From JACVRW01 sp963728155 (GTDB lineage Bacteria; Actinomycetota; Thermoleophilia; Solirubrobacterales; Thermoleophilaceae): DNA of 64,000 bases. A program made the position numbers and the translations under genes. The stretch is taken from the NCBI GenBank assembly GCA_963728155.1, contig CAVSJF010000006.1:310001-374000 (forward strand). The letters are read 5' to 3'. Below the pieces are notes generated by a model. It was not told where the DNA came from. It saw only the letters and a program-made list of their open reading frames with translations, and searched no databases. This document shows, in pieces, positions 38,418-46,587 of the stretch; position 1 is the stretch's first letter; every line of letters begins with the position of its first letter.

Positions 38418-39266
38418 TCAGTAGGAGAGGCGGCCGAACTTGTCGCGCAGCCGGTGGTAGAACGTGGCGCCCGGCGCCTGCGCGAGCAGCGCCTGCTTGT
38501 GCTCGAAGCGCACGCGCATGGAGGCCTCCGGGGCCAGCGCACCCACCGGCCGGCCGTCGGTGGTCACGTCCACCGGCTCCCGGGAAGAGCAGTTGGTGAC
38601 CTCGAGGCCGTCGACGGGGGCCACCACGAGCGATCGCGCGGTGAGCGTGTGGGGGGCGATGAACGACACGACGAAGCCCTCCACCCCCCAGGCCAGCACC
38701 GGGCCTCCGTTGGCGAGGTTGTAGCCCGTGGAGCCCGCCGGGGTGGACACCACCAGACCGTCGCAGCGCACCTCGCCCAGGCGCTCGCCCTGAACGGAAT
38801 AGGCCAGCTCGGCCACGCGGCCGTCGGCCCGGCGCGCGAACGACACGTCGTTCACCGCCACGTGCTCGCCGTTCGCAGTCGCGATCACCAGCCCGGGCAG
38901 CTCCATGGCGTCGATCTCACCGGCCAGGGCACGCTGAATGCCCTCGTCGATCTCCCAGGGCTCGACCGTGGCCAGAAAGCCGATCGCCCCGAAGTTCACC
39001 GCGAACACCGGCACGCCGGTGCCCGCGAACTCGCGCAGGTAGGTGAGGATCGTTCCGTCCCCTCCGAGCACAACCGCCAGCCCGGTGTCGGTCAGCGGAC
39101 CGTCGGCCTCCACGGTCCCGGGCACCAGGCCGTGCTTCTCGATCTCCCGCGCCGGCAGCCGCACCTCGACCCCGGCCTCCCCGGCCAGTGCCGCGATGCG
39201 GCGCAGCGCGGAAGCCGTCTCGTTCACGCGGTTGTGGCTCACGACGGTGATCGAGCGCGGCTTCAC
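38418..39266 (-). CDS. nadK: NAD kinase
   Basis: This 282-residue protein phosphorylates NAD to NADP. It has VVLGGDGTILTYLREF (the GGDGT ATP/NAD motif), VNFGAIGFLA, the NDVSFARRADGRVAE diacylglycerol-kinase-like region and VSTPAGSTGYNLANGGPVL, all diagnostic. The GTG start at 39266 overlaps the tlyA stop (GTGA). This coupling of tlyA and nadK is the standard actinobacterial layout. Upstream in-frame sequence is tlyA antisense-frame material and was excluded. Confidence 0.95.
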   Translation of the reverse strand: MKPRSITVVSHNRVNETASALRRIAALAGEAGVEVRLPAREIEKHGLVPGTVEADGPLTDTGLAVVLGGDGTILTYLREFAGTGVPVFAVNFGAIGFLATVEPWEIDEGIQRALAGEIDAMELPGLVIATANGEHVAVNDVSFARRADGRVAELAYSVQGERLGEVRCDGLVVSTPAGSTGYNLANGGPVLAWGVEGFVVSFIAPHTLTARSLVVAPVDGLEVTNCSSREPVDVTTDGRPVGALAPEASMRVRFEHKQALLAQAPGATFYHRLRDKFGRLSY

Positions 39267-40051
39267 GGCTCCACCCTTCGCGCCGCCGCTTCGAGATCCT
39301 CGACCGCGCCCGCGCGCCCGCCCTCGGCCAGCCACACGAAGCTCTCCCGGTTGCCGGCCGGCCCCGGCAGGCCAGAGGAAGCGAACCCGAGCACCGATGC
39401 CCCGGTGCGCTCGCGGGCGTGCGCGGCCACCGCGACCAGCGCCGCGCGGCGCTCGTCCGGCGCTCGCACCACTCCCCCGCGCCCCACGCGCTCGCGCCCC
39501 ACCTCGAACTGCGGCTTGACAAGGGCCAGGCAGTCGTGGACCGGCGCCGCGCAGGCCAGCACGGCGGGCAACACCTTGGTCAGGGAGATGAAGGAGAGGT
39601 CGGCCACGATCAGGCCGGGCGCGAAGGGCAGCTCGCCGCACTCGAGCGCGCGCGCGTTGCGGCGCTCGATCACCGTGACCCGCGGGTCTTGGCGCAGCGA
39701 CCAGTGGAGCTCTCCGTAGGCCACGTCGAGCGTCACCACGGCGGTGGCGCCGCGCTTGAGCAGGCAGTCCGTGAAGCCCCCGGTCGAGGCGCCCACGTCC
39801 AGCGCGTGGCAGCCGGCAGGGTCGATCGCGAGGGCGTCCAGGGCGTTGGCCAGCTTGATGCCGCCGCGCGAGACGAAGGGGGGCGGCTGGGTCACCCGGA
39901 GCTCGGCGTCGGCGGCCACCAGCTGGCCGGGCTTGCGTGCCGGGCGCTCGCCCACGTGCACATCCCCAGCCATCACTGCCGCGGCCGCCCGCGAACGGCT
40001 CTCGTAGAGGCCCCGTTCGGCGAGCAGCGTGTCGAGGCGCCGCTTCGACAT
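39263..40051 (-). CDS. tlyA: TlyA-family rRNA 2'-O-methyltransferase/hemolysin-like protein
   Basis: This 262-residue protein has an N-terminal S4 RNA-binding domain (KRRLDTLLAERGLYESRSRA, then MAGDVHVGE). A FtsJ-like SAM-dependent methyltransferase domain follows (HALDVGASTGGFTDCLLKRG; VADLSFISLTKVLP; LVKPQFEVG). Family members methylate 16S and 23S rRNA 2'-hydroxyls. TACGCT lies 6 bases before the ATG, so the mRNA should be leaderless. A CRP-type palindrome 26 bases upstream is shared with the divergent membrane protein gene. Confidence 0.93.
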   Translation of the reverse strand: MSKRRLDTLLAERGLYESRSRAAAAVMAGDVHVGERPARKPGQLVAADAELRVTQPPPFVSRGGIKLANALDALAIDPAGCHALDVGASTGGFTDCLLKRGATAVVTLDVAYGELHWSLRQDPRVTVIERRNARALECGELPFAPGLIVADLSFISLTKVLPAVLACAAPVHDCLALVKPQFEVGRERVGRGGVVRAPDERRAALVAVAAHARERTGASVLGFASSGLPGPAGNRESFVWLAEGGRAGAVEDLEAAARRVEP

Positions 40052-40076
40052 GGCGGCAGCGTACCCGCCGCTGCGC

Positions 40077-40096
40077 TGTGTGATCGACCTCACACA
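40077..40096. promoter_or_regulatory. CRP/FNR-type palindromic operator
   Basis: TGTGTGA-TCGACC-TCACACA is a perfect 7-bp inverted repeat. Its core is the textbook CRP site TGTGA-N6-TCACA. It is centred at 40086.5 between divergent tlyA (start 40051) and a small membrane protein gene (start 40132), so one cAMP-receptor-type regulator could act on both. Confidence 0.7.
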
Positions 40097-40131
40097 AACC
40101 ACTCCCGACCCGGCCTACTTTGGAAAGAGCG

Positions 40132-40491
40132 ATGACGATGCTCAGGCTCATCTCGCCGGCAATGCGCTCCGCGCTGATCATGGTCGCGGGCCTGGCGCTG
40201 ATCACGATCCCGTTCATGCTCGCGCTCGAGTCGGCCGCCGTGGCCACCGCGCTGGCGGTCGGCGTGGTGATGGTGGCCCTGGCGCTCGCCGGCACCGACA
40301 ACTCGGGCCGCGGGACCCTCCCCCTGTCGGCCCAGGCGGTCTACGACCGCGGGCTGGCCGTCGGCCTGATGGCGGCGTCAGCGCTGTTCGCGCTCTCAGG
40401 CGACCTGGGCGCGACGCTCCTGTTCGCGGCCGCCGGGATCGCGACCCTGGTCGTAACCGCCATCACGCGCTACGGCGCGGGCCGCACCTAA
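40132..40491 (+). CDS. Small four-helix membrane protein
   Basis: This 119-residue protein is almost entirely hydrophobic, with four likely membrane helices: SALIMVAGLALITIPFMLAL, VATALAVGVVMVALALAG, GLAVGLMAASALFALSG and LLFAAAGIATLVVTAI. It resembles small SPW-type or DUF-type membrane proteins, but I cannot name the family. The ATG at 40132 is preceded by GGAAAGAG; a TACTTT hexamer at 40116 could be the -10. That would put the CRP palindrome near -41, the usual place for activation. A strong terminator follows the gene. Confidence 0.7.
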   Translation: MTMLRLISPAMRSALIMVAGLALITIPFMLALESAAVATALAVGVVMVALALAGTDNSGRGTLPLSAQAVYDRGLAVGLMAASALFALSGDLGATLLFAAAGIATLVVTAITRYGAGRT

Positions 40492-40535
40492 AACTTCCTC
40501 TAACAGATCCACATACGCATCACTCCTCCCTCAGA

Positions 40536-40567
40536 AACGGCCCCGCGCAAGCGGGGTCGTTTCGTTT
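40536..40567 (+). terminator. Rho-independent terminator
   Basis: An 11-bp stem (AACGGCCCCGC with GCGGGGTCGTT, one G-T pair) closes a GCAA tetraloop and is followed by a T-rich tail (TTTCGTTT). It lies between the small membrane protein gene and the OsmC gene. It is the clearest intrinsic terminator in the window. Confidence 0.85.
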
Positions 40568-40587
40568 GGTGATCTAGCTTGGGGGCG

Positions 40588-41046
40588 ATGAGCGACCACC
40601 GTTACGAGGCCCGGGTTCGCTGGACCGGCTCCACCGGCCTCGGCTGGGAGGACTACGACCGCGCCCACACCGCGCTGGCGCCCCCGGCCGAGCAGGAGAT
40701 CCATCTGACCACGGGCGAGTCCAAGGGCGACCCCGCCGTGCTCAACCCCGAGCAGCTCGTGGTGATGGCGGCCTCCTCGTGTCAGCTCCTGTGGTTTCTG
40801 CACCTGGCGGCCAAGGCCCGCATCGACGTGGTGGCCTACGACGACGACGCCACCGCGCTGATGCCCGAGGATGCCAACCCGGTGTCGATCACGGAGATCA
40901 CGCTGCGGCCGCGCATCACGGTGGCCGGGCCGGCGAGCGAGGATAGGGTTCGCAAGCTAGTGACCACGGCGCACGAGCACTGCTACATCGCGAATAGCCT
41001 CACGAGCGAGATGACCATCGAAGCGACCATCGAGGTCCGTGCATGA
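40588..41046 (+). CDS. OsmC-family protein (peroxide/thiol protection)
   Basis: This 152-residue protein has the OsmC/Ohr fold with catalytic-type cysteines in MAASSCQLLWFLHLAAKARI and HEHCYIANSLTSEM near the C-terminus. Members reduce organic peroxides using paired thiols. TAGCTT lies 7 bases before the ATG, indicating a leaderless message. The M42 peptidase gene downstream overlaps its stop (ATGA). These two genes sit as an insertion in the otherwise minus-strand dxs-tlyA block. Confidence 0.9.
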   Translation: MSDHRYEARVRWTGSTGLGWEDYDRAHTALAPPAEQEIHLTTGESKGDPAVLNPEQLVVMAASSCQLLWFLHLAAKARIDVVAYDDDATALMPEDANPVSITEITLRPRITVAGPASEDRVRKLVTTAHEHCYIANSLTSEMTIEATIEVRA

Positions 41047-42104
41047 GCCTCCCCGATCTGCTGCGCCAACTGCTCACCACCCCGGGCCCGCCCGGCCACG
41101 AGGGGGCGGTGGCGACGGTGTGGCGCGAGGCCGCCGAAGCGTTCGGCGCCGAGGTGAGCGCCGATGCCATGGGCACCTCGGTGGCCCGCGTGGGCGGGCG
41201 CTCCGAGCATCCGCTGCTGGCCGTGGTGGGGCACATCGACGAGATCGGCCTGCTGGTGAGCCACATCAACGACAAGGGCTTCCTCCACGTGGTGGGAACC
41301 GGAGGCTGGGATCCGCAGGTGCTGGTGGGCCAGCGCGTGGTGGTGAGCGCGCGCGAGGGAACGGTGCCCGGTGTGGTGGGGCGCAAGCCGATTCACGTGC
41401 TCGAGCAGGAAGAGCGAAAGCAGGCGGTCAAGCTCAAGGACCTGCGCGTGGACATCGGCGCCCGCGACGGCGACGAGGCCCGCGGCATGGTCGCCGAGGG
41501 CGACTCGATAGTGATCGCAGCCGAGCCGCTCGAGCTGCCCAACGGGCGGGTGGCGTCGCGCTCGCTGGACAACCGCCTCGGCATCTACGTGGCCTTCGAG
41601 GTGGCGCGCCGCGTGCTCGAGCAGGGCGGCGGCGGCGGGCCGGTGGCCGCCGTGGCCGCGGTCCAGGAGGAGATCGGCGCGCACGGAGCCCGGGCGATGG
41701 CCTACGGCCTGCAGCCCGACCTGGCCGTGGTGGTCGACGTGACCCATGCCACCGATGTCCCCGGAGTCGAGGTGGGCGAGCTGGGCGACCACGGCCTGGG
41801 AAGCGGCCCTGCGGTCACGCGCGGAGCCGTCGTCAGCCGGCCGCTGAACGACCTGCTCGCCGCGGCGGCCGAGGCCGAGGGCATCGACACCACCGTCGAG
41901 GTGGCGGGCGGGGCCACACACACCGACGCCGACTCGGTCCACCTCAGCCGCACCGGTGTGCCGACCGCGATCGTCTCGATTCCACTGCGCTACATGCACT
42001 CGCCGGTCGAGTTGGTCGACCTCGAGGACGTGGAGAACGTGATCCGGCTGATCACGGCGATGGCGCTGCGGCTCGAGGCCGATCAGGCCTTTTCGCGCTG
42101 GTAG
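41043..42104 (+). CDS. M42-family aminopeptidase
   Basis: This 353-residue protein carries the M42 motifs: GHIDEIGLLVSHIND (first metal His/Asp), SLDNRLGIYVAFEVARR (bridging Asp), AAVQEEIGAHGAR (catalytic Glu-Glu), VVDVTHATDVPG, and IPLRYMHSPVE with the last His. M42 enzymes are large tetrahedral cytosolic aminopeptidases that trim peptides from proteasome or protease action. The ATG overlaps the OsmC stop (ATGA). It ends 3 bp from the converging dxs gene. Confidence 0.92.
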   Translation: MSLPDLLRQLLTTPGPPGHEGAVATVWREAAEAFGAEVSADAMGTSVARVGGRSEHPLLAVVGHIDEIGLLVSHINDKGFLHVVGTGGWDPQVLVGQRVVVSAREGTVPGVVGRKPIHVLEQEERKQAVKLKDLRVDIGARDGDEARGMVAEGDSIVIAAEPLELPNGRVASRSLDNRLGIYVAFEVARRVLEQGGGGGPVAAVAAVQEEIGAHGARAMAYGLQPDLAVVVDVTHATDVPGVEVGELGDHGLGSGPAVTRGAVVSRPLNDLLAAAAEAEGIDTTVEVAGGATHTDADSVHLSRTGVPTAIVSIPLRYMHSPVELVDLEDVENVIRLITAMALRLEADQAFSRW

Positions 42105-42107
42105 GCC

Positions 42108-44054
42108 TCAGGCCAACGCGCCGCTCGGCTCCAGCACCGCCTGGGCCACCCGCTGCGCCACGGCCTCGGGGGTGAGGCCCACCTCCTCGCGCAGCAGCGC
42201 CGGCTTGCCGTGGGTCACGTAGCGGTCGGGCAGGCCGATCCGCAGCACGCGCGTGGCCCCCAGCAGGTCGTGATCGGCGAGGTGCTCGAGCACGCCCGAG
42301 CCGAAACCGCCCGCCAGCACGTTCTCCTCCACGGTCACGATCAGCTCATGCTCGGCGGCAAGGCGCTCGATGAGCTCCCCGTCGAGCGGCTTGGCGAAGC
42401 GCGCGTCGGCCACCGTCGGCTCTATTGCGTGCTCGGCGGCCAGCAGCTCCGCCGCCCCCCGGGCGACCGCGACGCCGTAGCCGTAGCCGAGCAGCGCCAC
42501 GCGCTCGCCCTCGCTGAGAATCTCGCCGCGGCCGATCTCGATCGTCTCGGGGCGCTCGGGCAGGGCCACCCCCTCGGCCTCGCCGCGGGGATAGCGCAGC
42601 GCCACCGGGCCGTCGTCGTAGACGAGCGCGGTGTGCAGCATGTTCACGAGCATGGCCTCGTCGCGCGGTGCGAGCTGGACCATGTTCGGCAGGCAACGCA
42701 GGTAGGAGATGTCGAAGGCGCCGTGGTGGGTGGGGCCGTCGTCGCCCACCAGGCCCGCGCGATCCATGGCGAAGACGACGTTAAGGCCCTGAAGGCAGAC
42801 GTCGTGGACGATCTGGTCGTAGCCGCGCTGCAGGAAGGTCGAGTAGATGGCGGCGACGGGCTTGGCGCCCTCGAGGGCCAGCCCGGCGGCGAACAACACG
42901 GCGTGCTGCTCGGCGATGCCCACGTCGTAGTAGCGCTCGGGTAGCTCCTTTTGCAGGATGTTCAAACCCGTGCCCGAGTTCATGGCCGCGGTGATCCCGA
43001 CCACGCGATCGTCGCGGCGCGCCTCCTCGGTGAGCGCCTCGCCAAAGACCTGCGTGTACTGCGGCGGAGCCGCGGGCTTCGAGCTCGCCGGCGCCTTCTT
43101 CTTGGGCGCCGCGGCGCCGTCGACGATCGACCCGGGCTTGGCCGCGTGCCAGCGCTCCATGCCCTCGAGACCGCCCTCCTCGGCGGGCACGAAGCCCTTG
43201 CCCTTCACCGTCTTGCAGTGCACGACCACCGGGCGATCGGCCTCGAGCGCCTCGCCGATGGCCTGGCGCAGGGCCTTCACGTCGTGGCCGTCGATCACCC
43301 CGACGTAGGCCAGGTCGAGCTCCTCGAAGAACAGCCCGGGCGCCCAGTAGGCCTTCAGCGACTCCTTGAAGATCGGCCCGAGCCGCTCGATGCGCTTGCC
43401 GATGCCCGCCGGCAGCTTGGTGAGGGTCTCCTCCGCGTCCTCACGCGCGTGGTAGAGCTTCGGGTTCAGGCGCATGCGGGTGAAGTAGCGCGACAGCGCG
43501 CCGACGTTGGGCGCGATCGACATGCCGTTGTCGTTGACCACGATCACGATCGGCACGTCGAGCCCACCGGCGTTGAGCAGCGCCTCGAAGGACACTCCGC
43601 CGGTGAGCGCCCCGTCGCCGATGACGGCGACCACCTTGCCGTCGGGCGCGGCGCCGCGCCGCATCGCCTCCTTGATGCCCACCGCATACGACACCGAGGT
43701 GGAGGCGTGGCCCGCGCCCATGATGTCGTGCTCGGACTCGTGCATGGAGCAGAAGGGCGCGAGCCCGCCGTACTTGCGGATCGTGTCGAGTTCGTCGCGG
43801 CGACCGGTGAGGACCTTGTGGGGATAGGCCTGGTGGCCGACGTCCCAGAGCACCTTGTCGCGCGGGGACTCGAGCAGAGAGTGCAGGGCCACCGCGATCT
43901 CGCAGGCCCCGAGGTTGGCTCCGAAGTGCCCGCCGATCTCGCCGATCGTGTCGATGATCAGCTCGCGCACCTCCTGAGCGACCTGGGCGAGCTGTTCGTC
44001 GTCGAGATCCTTGAGGTCCTCGGGGCCGTCGATGGCGGACAGCAGCGTGGTCAT
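42108..44054 (-). CDS. dxs: 1-deoxy-D-xylulose-5-phosphate synthase
   Basis: This 648-residue enzyme makes DXP from pyruvate and glyceraldehyde 3-phosphate, starting the MEP isoprenoid pathway. DVGHQAYPHKVLTGRRD, the thiamine-diphosphate site GDGALTGGVSFEALLNAGG with NDNGMSI, DRAGLVGDDGPTHHGAFD and the C-terminal transketolase domain are all present. A low-complexity Lys/Ala/Pro linker (APKKKAPASSKPAAP) sits between domains. The ATG overlaps the polyprenyl synthetase stop, linking two steps of isoprenoid synthesis. Confidence 0.96.
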   Translation of the reverse strand: MTTLLSAIDGPEDLKDLDDEQLAQVAQEVRELIIDTIGEIGGHFGANLGACEIAVALHSLLESPRDKVLWDVGHQAYPHKVLTGRRDELDTIRKYGGLAPFCSMHESEHDIMGAGHASTSVSYAVGIKEAMRRGAAPDGKVVAVIGDGALTGGVSFEALLNAGGLDVPIVIVVNDNGMSIAPNVGALSRYFTRMRLNPKLYHAREDAEETLTKLPAGIGKRIERLGPIFKESLKAYWAPGLFFEELDLAYVGVIDGHDVKALRQAIGEALEADRPVVVHCKTVKGKGFVPAEEGGLEGMERWHAAKPGSIVDGAAAPKKKAPASSKPAAPPQYTQVFGEALTEEARRDDRVVGITAAMNSGTGLNILQKELPERYYDVGIAEQHAVLFAAGLALEGAKPVAAIYSTFLQRGYDQIVHDVCLQGLNVVFAMDRAGLVGDDGPTHHGAFDISYLRCLPNMVQLAPRDEAMLVNMLHTALVYDDGPVALRYPRGEAEGVALPERPETIEIGRGEILSEGERVALLGYGYGVAVARGAAELLAAEHAIEPTVADARFAKPLDGELIERLAAEHELIVTVEENVLAGGFGSGVLEHLADHDLLGATRVLRIGLPDRYVTHGKPALLREEVGLTPEAVAQRVAQAVLEPSGALA

Positions 44055-44932
44055 GCCGTGCGCTCGAGGATGTAGTCCGCCACGAGGGCCAGGCGGGCGG
44101 TGGCGCCCTCGGCGGTGTCGAGGGCCGAGCGGGCGCTCGCGTGCGCGTCTCGCGCCAGTTCCCTCGCCTTGTCGAGTCCGTAAACGCTCACGTAGGTGGC
44201 CTTTCCGTGGCGCTCGTCCGAGCCGCGTGACTTTCCTGTCTCGGCTTCGTCTCCGGTCACGTCGAGGATGTCGTCGACGATCTGAAAAACCACTCCGAGT
44301 TCCGCTGCAAAGCGCCGGTAAGGGAGTGTGGCAGGTTCCTCGAGGCCCTCGAGCGCGAGCACTGAGCACACCGCCGCGCCGATCAGGGCTCCCGTCTTCA
44401 GCTCGTGCAGGTGGCGCAGCTCGAGGTCTGCCTCCCCGGCCACGTCGAGGAACTGCCCACCCACCATGCCGGTCGTGCCGGCCGCGCTCACCAGCTCGCG
44501 CACGGCGCCGAGCACGTTCTCCGCTCGGCCGTGCTGTTCGGTCACAACGAGGTTCAGCGCCTCGGCGAAGAGGCCGTCCCCGGCCAGGATCGCCACATCC
44601 TCGCCGTAGGCCACGTGGCAGGTGGGCCGGCCCCGGCGCAGCTCGTCGTCGTCCATGGCCGGCAGGTCGTCATGGATGAGCGAGTAGGTGTGGATCATCT
44701 CGATGGCTCCGGCGAGGGGGAGGACGCTCGCCGGGTCCCGGCCGAGCGCCTCCGCGGTGGCCAGCGCGAGCACGGGACGGATGCGCTTGCCGCCGGCCAG
44801 CAGCGAGTAGCGCATCGCCTCGTCGAGCCGGGCGGTGGCGGGCTCGGAGGCGAAGTGCAGCCCCTGCAGGTAGGTGTCGACCTGCCTCTGGAGATCGACC
44901 GGGTAGGAGGGCGCCTCCACGCCGGTGCTCAC
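44051..44932 (-). CDS. Polyprenyl (farnesyl/geranylgeranyl) diphosphate synthase
   Basis: This 293-residue protein condenses isopentenyl diphosphate units. The first Asp-rich motif is HDDLPAMDDDELRRGRPTCH, with the two-residue insertion of bacterial FPP synthases, and the second is QIVDDILDVTGD. GGKRIRPVLALATAEALG gives the diphosphate-binding Lys/Arg. The residues before the first motif (MIHTYSLIHDD) include Tyr, fitting C15 or C20 products. The GTG start overlaps the xseB stop. Confidence 0.93.
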   Translation of the reverse strand: MSTGVEAPSYPVDLQRQVDTYLQGLHFASEPATARLDEAMRYSLLAGGKRIRPVLALATAEALGRDPASVLPLAGAIEMIHTYSLIHDDLPAMDDDELRRGRPTCHVAYGEDVAILAGDGLFAEALNLVVTEQHGRAENVLGAVRELVSAAGTTGMVGGQFLDVAGEADLELRHLHELKTGALIGAAVCSVLALEGLEEPATLPYRRFAAELGVVFQIVDDILDVTGDEAETGKSRGSDERHGKATYVSVYGLDKARELARDAHASARSALDTAEGATARLALVADYILERTA

Positions 44933-45132
44933 AGAAGGCGTTCCTGGCCCTCGGCCTCGGCGGCCGAGCGGCTGCGAGCGTCGATCTCCGTGCCGATCCG
45001 CTGGGCCAGCTCGGCGCAGCGCTCGACGAGATCGGCGGCCTCCTCGTGGTCGATCGCCTCGGCGCGCAGCTTGTCGGCCACCGACTCGAGCTCTGCCGCA
45101 AGCTCCTCCAGGTTGGGGGGCTCTGTGCTCAT
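44929..45132 (-). CDS. xseB: Exodeoxyribonuclease VII small subunit
   Basis: This 67-residue helical protein matches XseB: LEELAAELESVADKLRAEAI then HEEAADLVERCAELAQRIGT. It forms part of exonuclease VII with XseA. Overlaps on both sides (ATGA with nusB, GTGA with the prenyl synthase) make it part of the efp-nusB-xseB-ispA-dxs unit. xseA, usually next door, is not in this window. Confidence 0.85.
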   Translation of the reverse strand: MSTEPPNLEELAAELESVADKLRAEAIDHEEAADLVERCAELAQRIGTEIDARSRSAAEAEGQERLL

Positions 45133-45509
45133 GACCTCACCTCTTCCCGCTCCACGGCCCCGAGAATCCCGTTCACGAAACCCGGGGCGTCAACCGAGCA
45201 CAACTCCTTGGCCGCCTCGACCGCCTCGTCGATCGCCACCTCAGCCGGCACGTCGGGCCGGTGCAGCAGCTCGAACAGGGCCACTCGCATGATGTTGCGC
45301 TCGAGCGGAGCGATCCGGCTGAGCGACCATCCGCTTGCGTGACGCTCGATCAGCTCGTCGAGCTCGGCCTGCTCGCGCTTGGTGCCGTCCACGAGCTCGC
45401 GGCTGAACTCGGTGGCCCCGCGAGGCAGCAGCTCGGGAGCCTCCCGCGAGGTCACATCCGACTGGTAGAGAGCTACCACGGCGGCCCGGCGCTGGTCGGT
45501 CCTTCGCAC
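45129..45509 (-). CDS. nusB: Transcription antitermination factor NusB
   Basis: This 126-residue all-helical protein matches NusB. RRTDQRRAAVVALYQSDVTS at the start is the boxA-RNA-binding Arg-rich helix, and SRIAPLERNIMRVALFELLH and EAVEAAKELCSVDAPGFVNG and ILG are family motifs. It binds boxA with NusE in rRNA antitermination. The GTG start at 45509 lies 5 bases after the EF-P stop. The frame continues upstream into a shifted EF-P frame, which is not part of this protein. Confidence 0.9.
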   Translation of the reverse strand: MRRTDQRRAAVVALYQSDVTSREAPELLPRGATEFSRELVDGTKREQAELDELIERHASGWSLSRIAPLERNIMRVALFELLHRPDVPAEVAIDEAVEAAKELCSVDAPGFVNGILGAVEREEVRS

Positions 45510-45514
45510 TCGAC

Positions 45515-46076
45515 CTACGCGCGCGACATGTAGTCGCCCGAGCGGGTGTCCACCCGCACCCGATCGCCTTCGTTCACGAACAGCGGCACCCGTACCACCA
45601 CGCCGGATTCGAGCGTGGCCGGCTTGTCGCCGCCGCCCGACACCGTGTCGCCCTTCACGCCGGGTTGCGGTCTCCTTGACGGTCAGCTCCACCGCGCTCG
45701 GTACCTGCACGTCGCTCGGAGCCTCGTCGACGTAGAGGAGATCGACCTCCTCGTTGGGCATGATCCACTTGAGAGACTCGGCGACGGAGTCCTCGGGGAG
45801 CGCGAGCTGGTCGTACGTCTGGGTGTCCATGAAGTGGGCGTCGGTGCCGTCGGTGTAAAGAAACTGCATCCGCCGGGTCTCGGTGCGCACAGGGCGGAAC
45901 TTCTCTCCCGCGCGAAAGGTCCGGTCGATCACCGCGCCGTCCTGGGCGCGCTTGAGCTTCGTGCGAACGAACGCGCCACCCTTGCCCGGCTTGACGTGCT
46001 GGAAGTCGACGATCTTGAAGACCGTGCCGTCGACGTCGACGTGCATTCCGTTCTTGAACTGGTTGGTGCTTACCAC
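45515..46076 (-). CDS. efp: Translation elongation factor P (frameshifted)
   Basis: EF-P rescues ribosomes stalled on polyproline. The KOW domain (VSTNQFKNGMHVDVDGTVFK, HVKPGKGGAFVRTKLK with the modifiable Lys) and the first OB domain are complete. One extra base near 45660 shifts the frame. After it, another frame continues GVKGDTVSGGGDKPATLESG, then VVVRVPLFVNEGDRVRVDTR and SGDYMSRA to the TAG at 45515. Joined length is about 187 residues, normal. TAACCT lies 8 bases before the GTG. Confidence 0.92.
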
Positions 46077-46135
46077 GGCGATGAAGGTTAGTCTCGCGAA
46101 GCAACGACGCAGGGCCCGAGTGAGAGACTCATCCC

Positions 46136-46587
46136 ATGTCGGCGTACCGACAGGGGGCCTATCTGGACGCTCCGCTCGACGCGGTGTGGAGACCTTGTCG
46201 GCACACCCAGCCGTTATCCCGAGTGGTGGCCCCGTGTGATCGAGGTGCGCGGGCGAGCGCTTTGAGGAAGGCGACGAGTTCGTTCAGGTAATAAAGGACC
46301 CGGTCGGGGGGAGGTCGGAGTCGAATTTCCTGCTCGAGCGGCGCAAAACCTGCATGAGATACGGATGAGCTGTCGACTTACCGGGCTGTACGCCGACTGG
46401 CTCCTCACGGCGCCCAGGGTGGCACGTACGTGGAGGTGGAGATGGGTCTCCACCCCGCCGGCTCGGTGATCGCCTCTTCGACCTAGCGCTGGGAAAAAGC
46501 TATTTCCGCCGCTGGACGAGCCAGTCCCTCAACGGCCTGCGGCAAGCGTTGCTCCTCGAAGAAGCGGCCCGGAAAGGTTCGGCCTAG
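46136..46587 (+). pseudogene. SRPBCC (START-like) family gene, multiply frameshifted
   Basis: Fragments in all three frames assemble into an SRPBCC protein of about 150 residues: MSAYRQGAYLDAPLDAVWR, SRYPEWWPRVIEVRG, FEEGDEFVQVIKDP, YADWLLT, GTYVEVEMGLHPAGSVIASS and YFRRWTSQSLNGLRQALL. At least four indels separate them. The fold binds hydrophobic ligands. Whether the gene is truly dead or only damaged in the assembly cannot be told, but neighbours in this stretch are broken the same way. Confidence 0.6.

Noticed and set aside
42951..44075. A plus-strand frame over dxs
   Set aside because: Rich in Arg, His, Val and Leu with no motif; antisense to a complete dxs gene.
45129..46076. An EF-P/NusB fusion protein
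   Set aside because: The EF-P C-terminal OB domain is intact in another frame and ends at 45515, before a normal NusB start. The fusion is an indel artefact.
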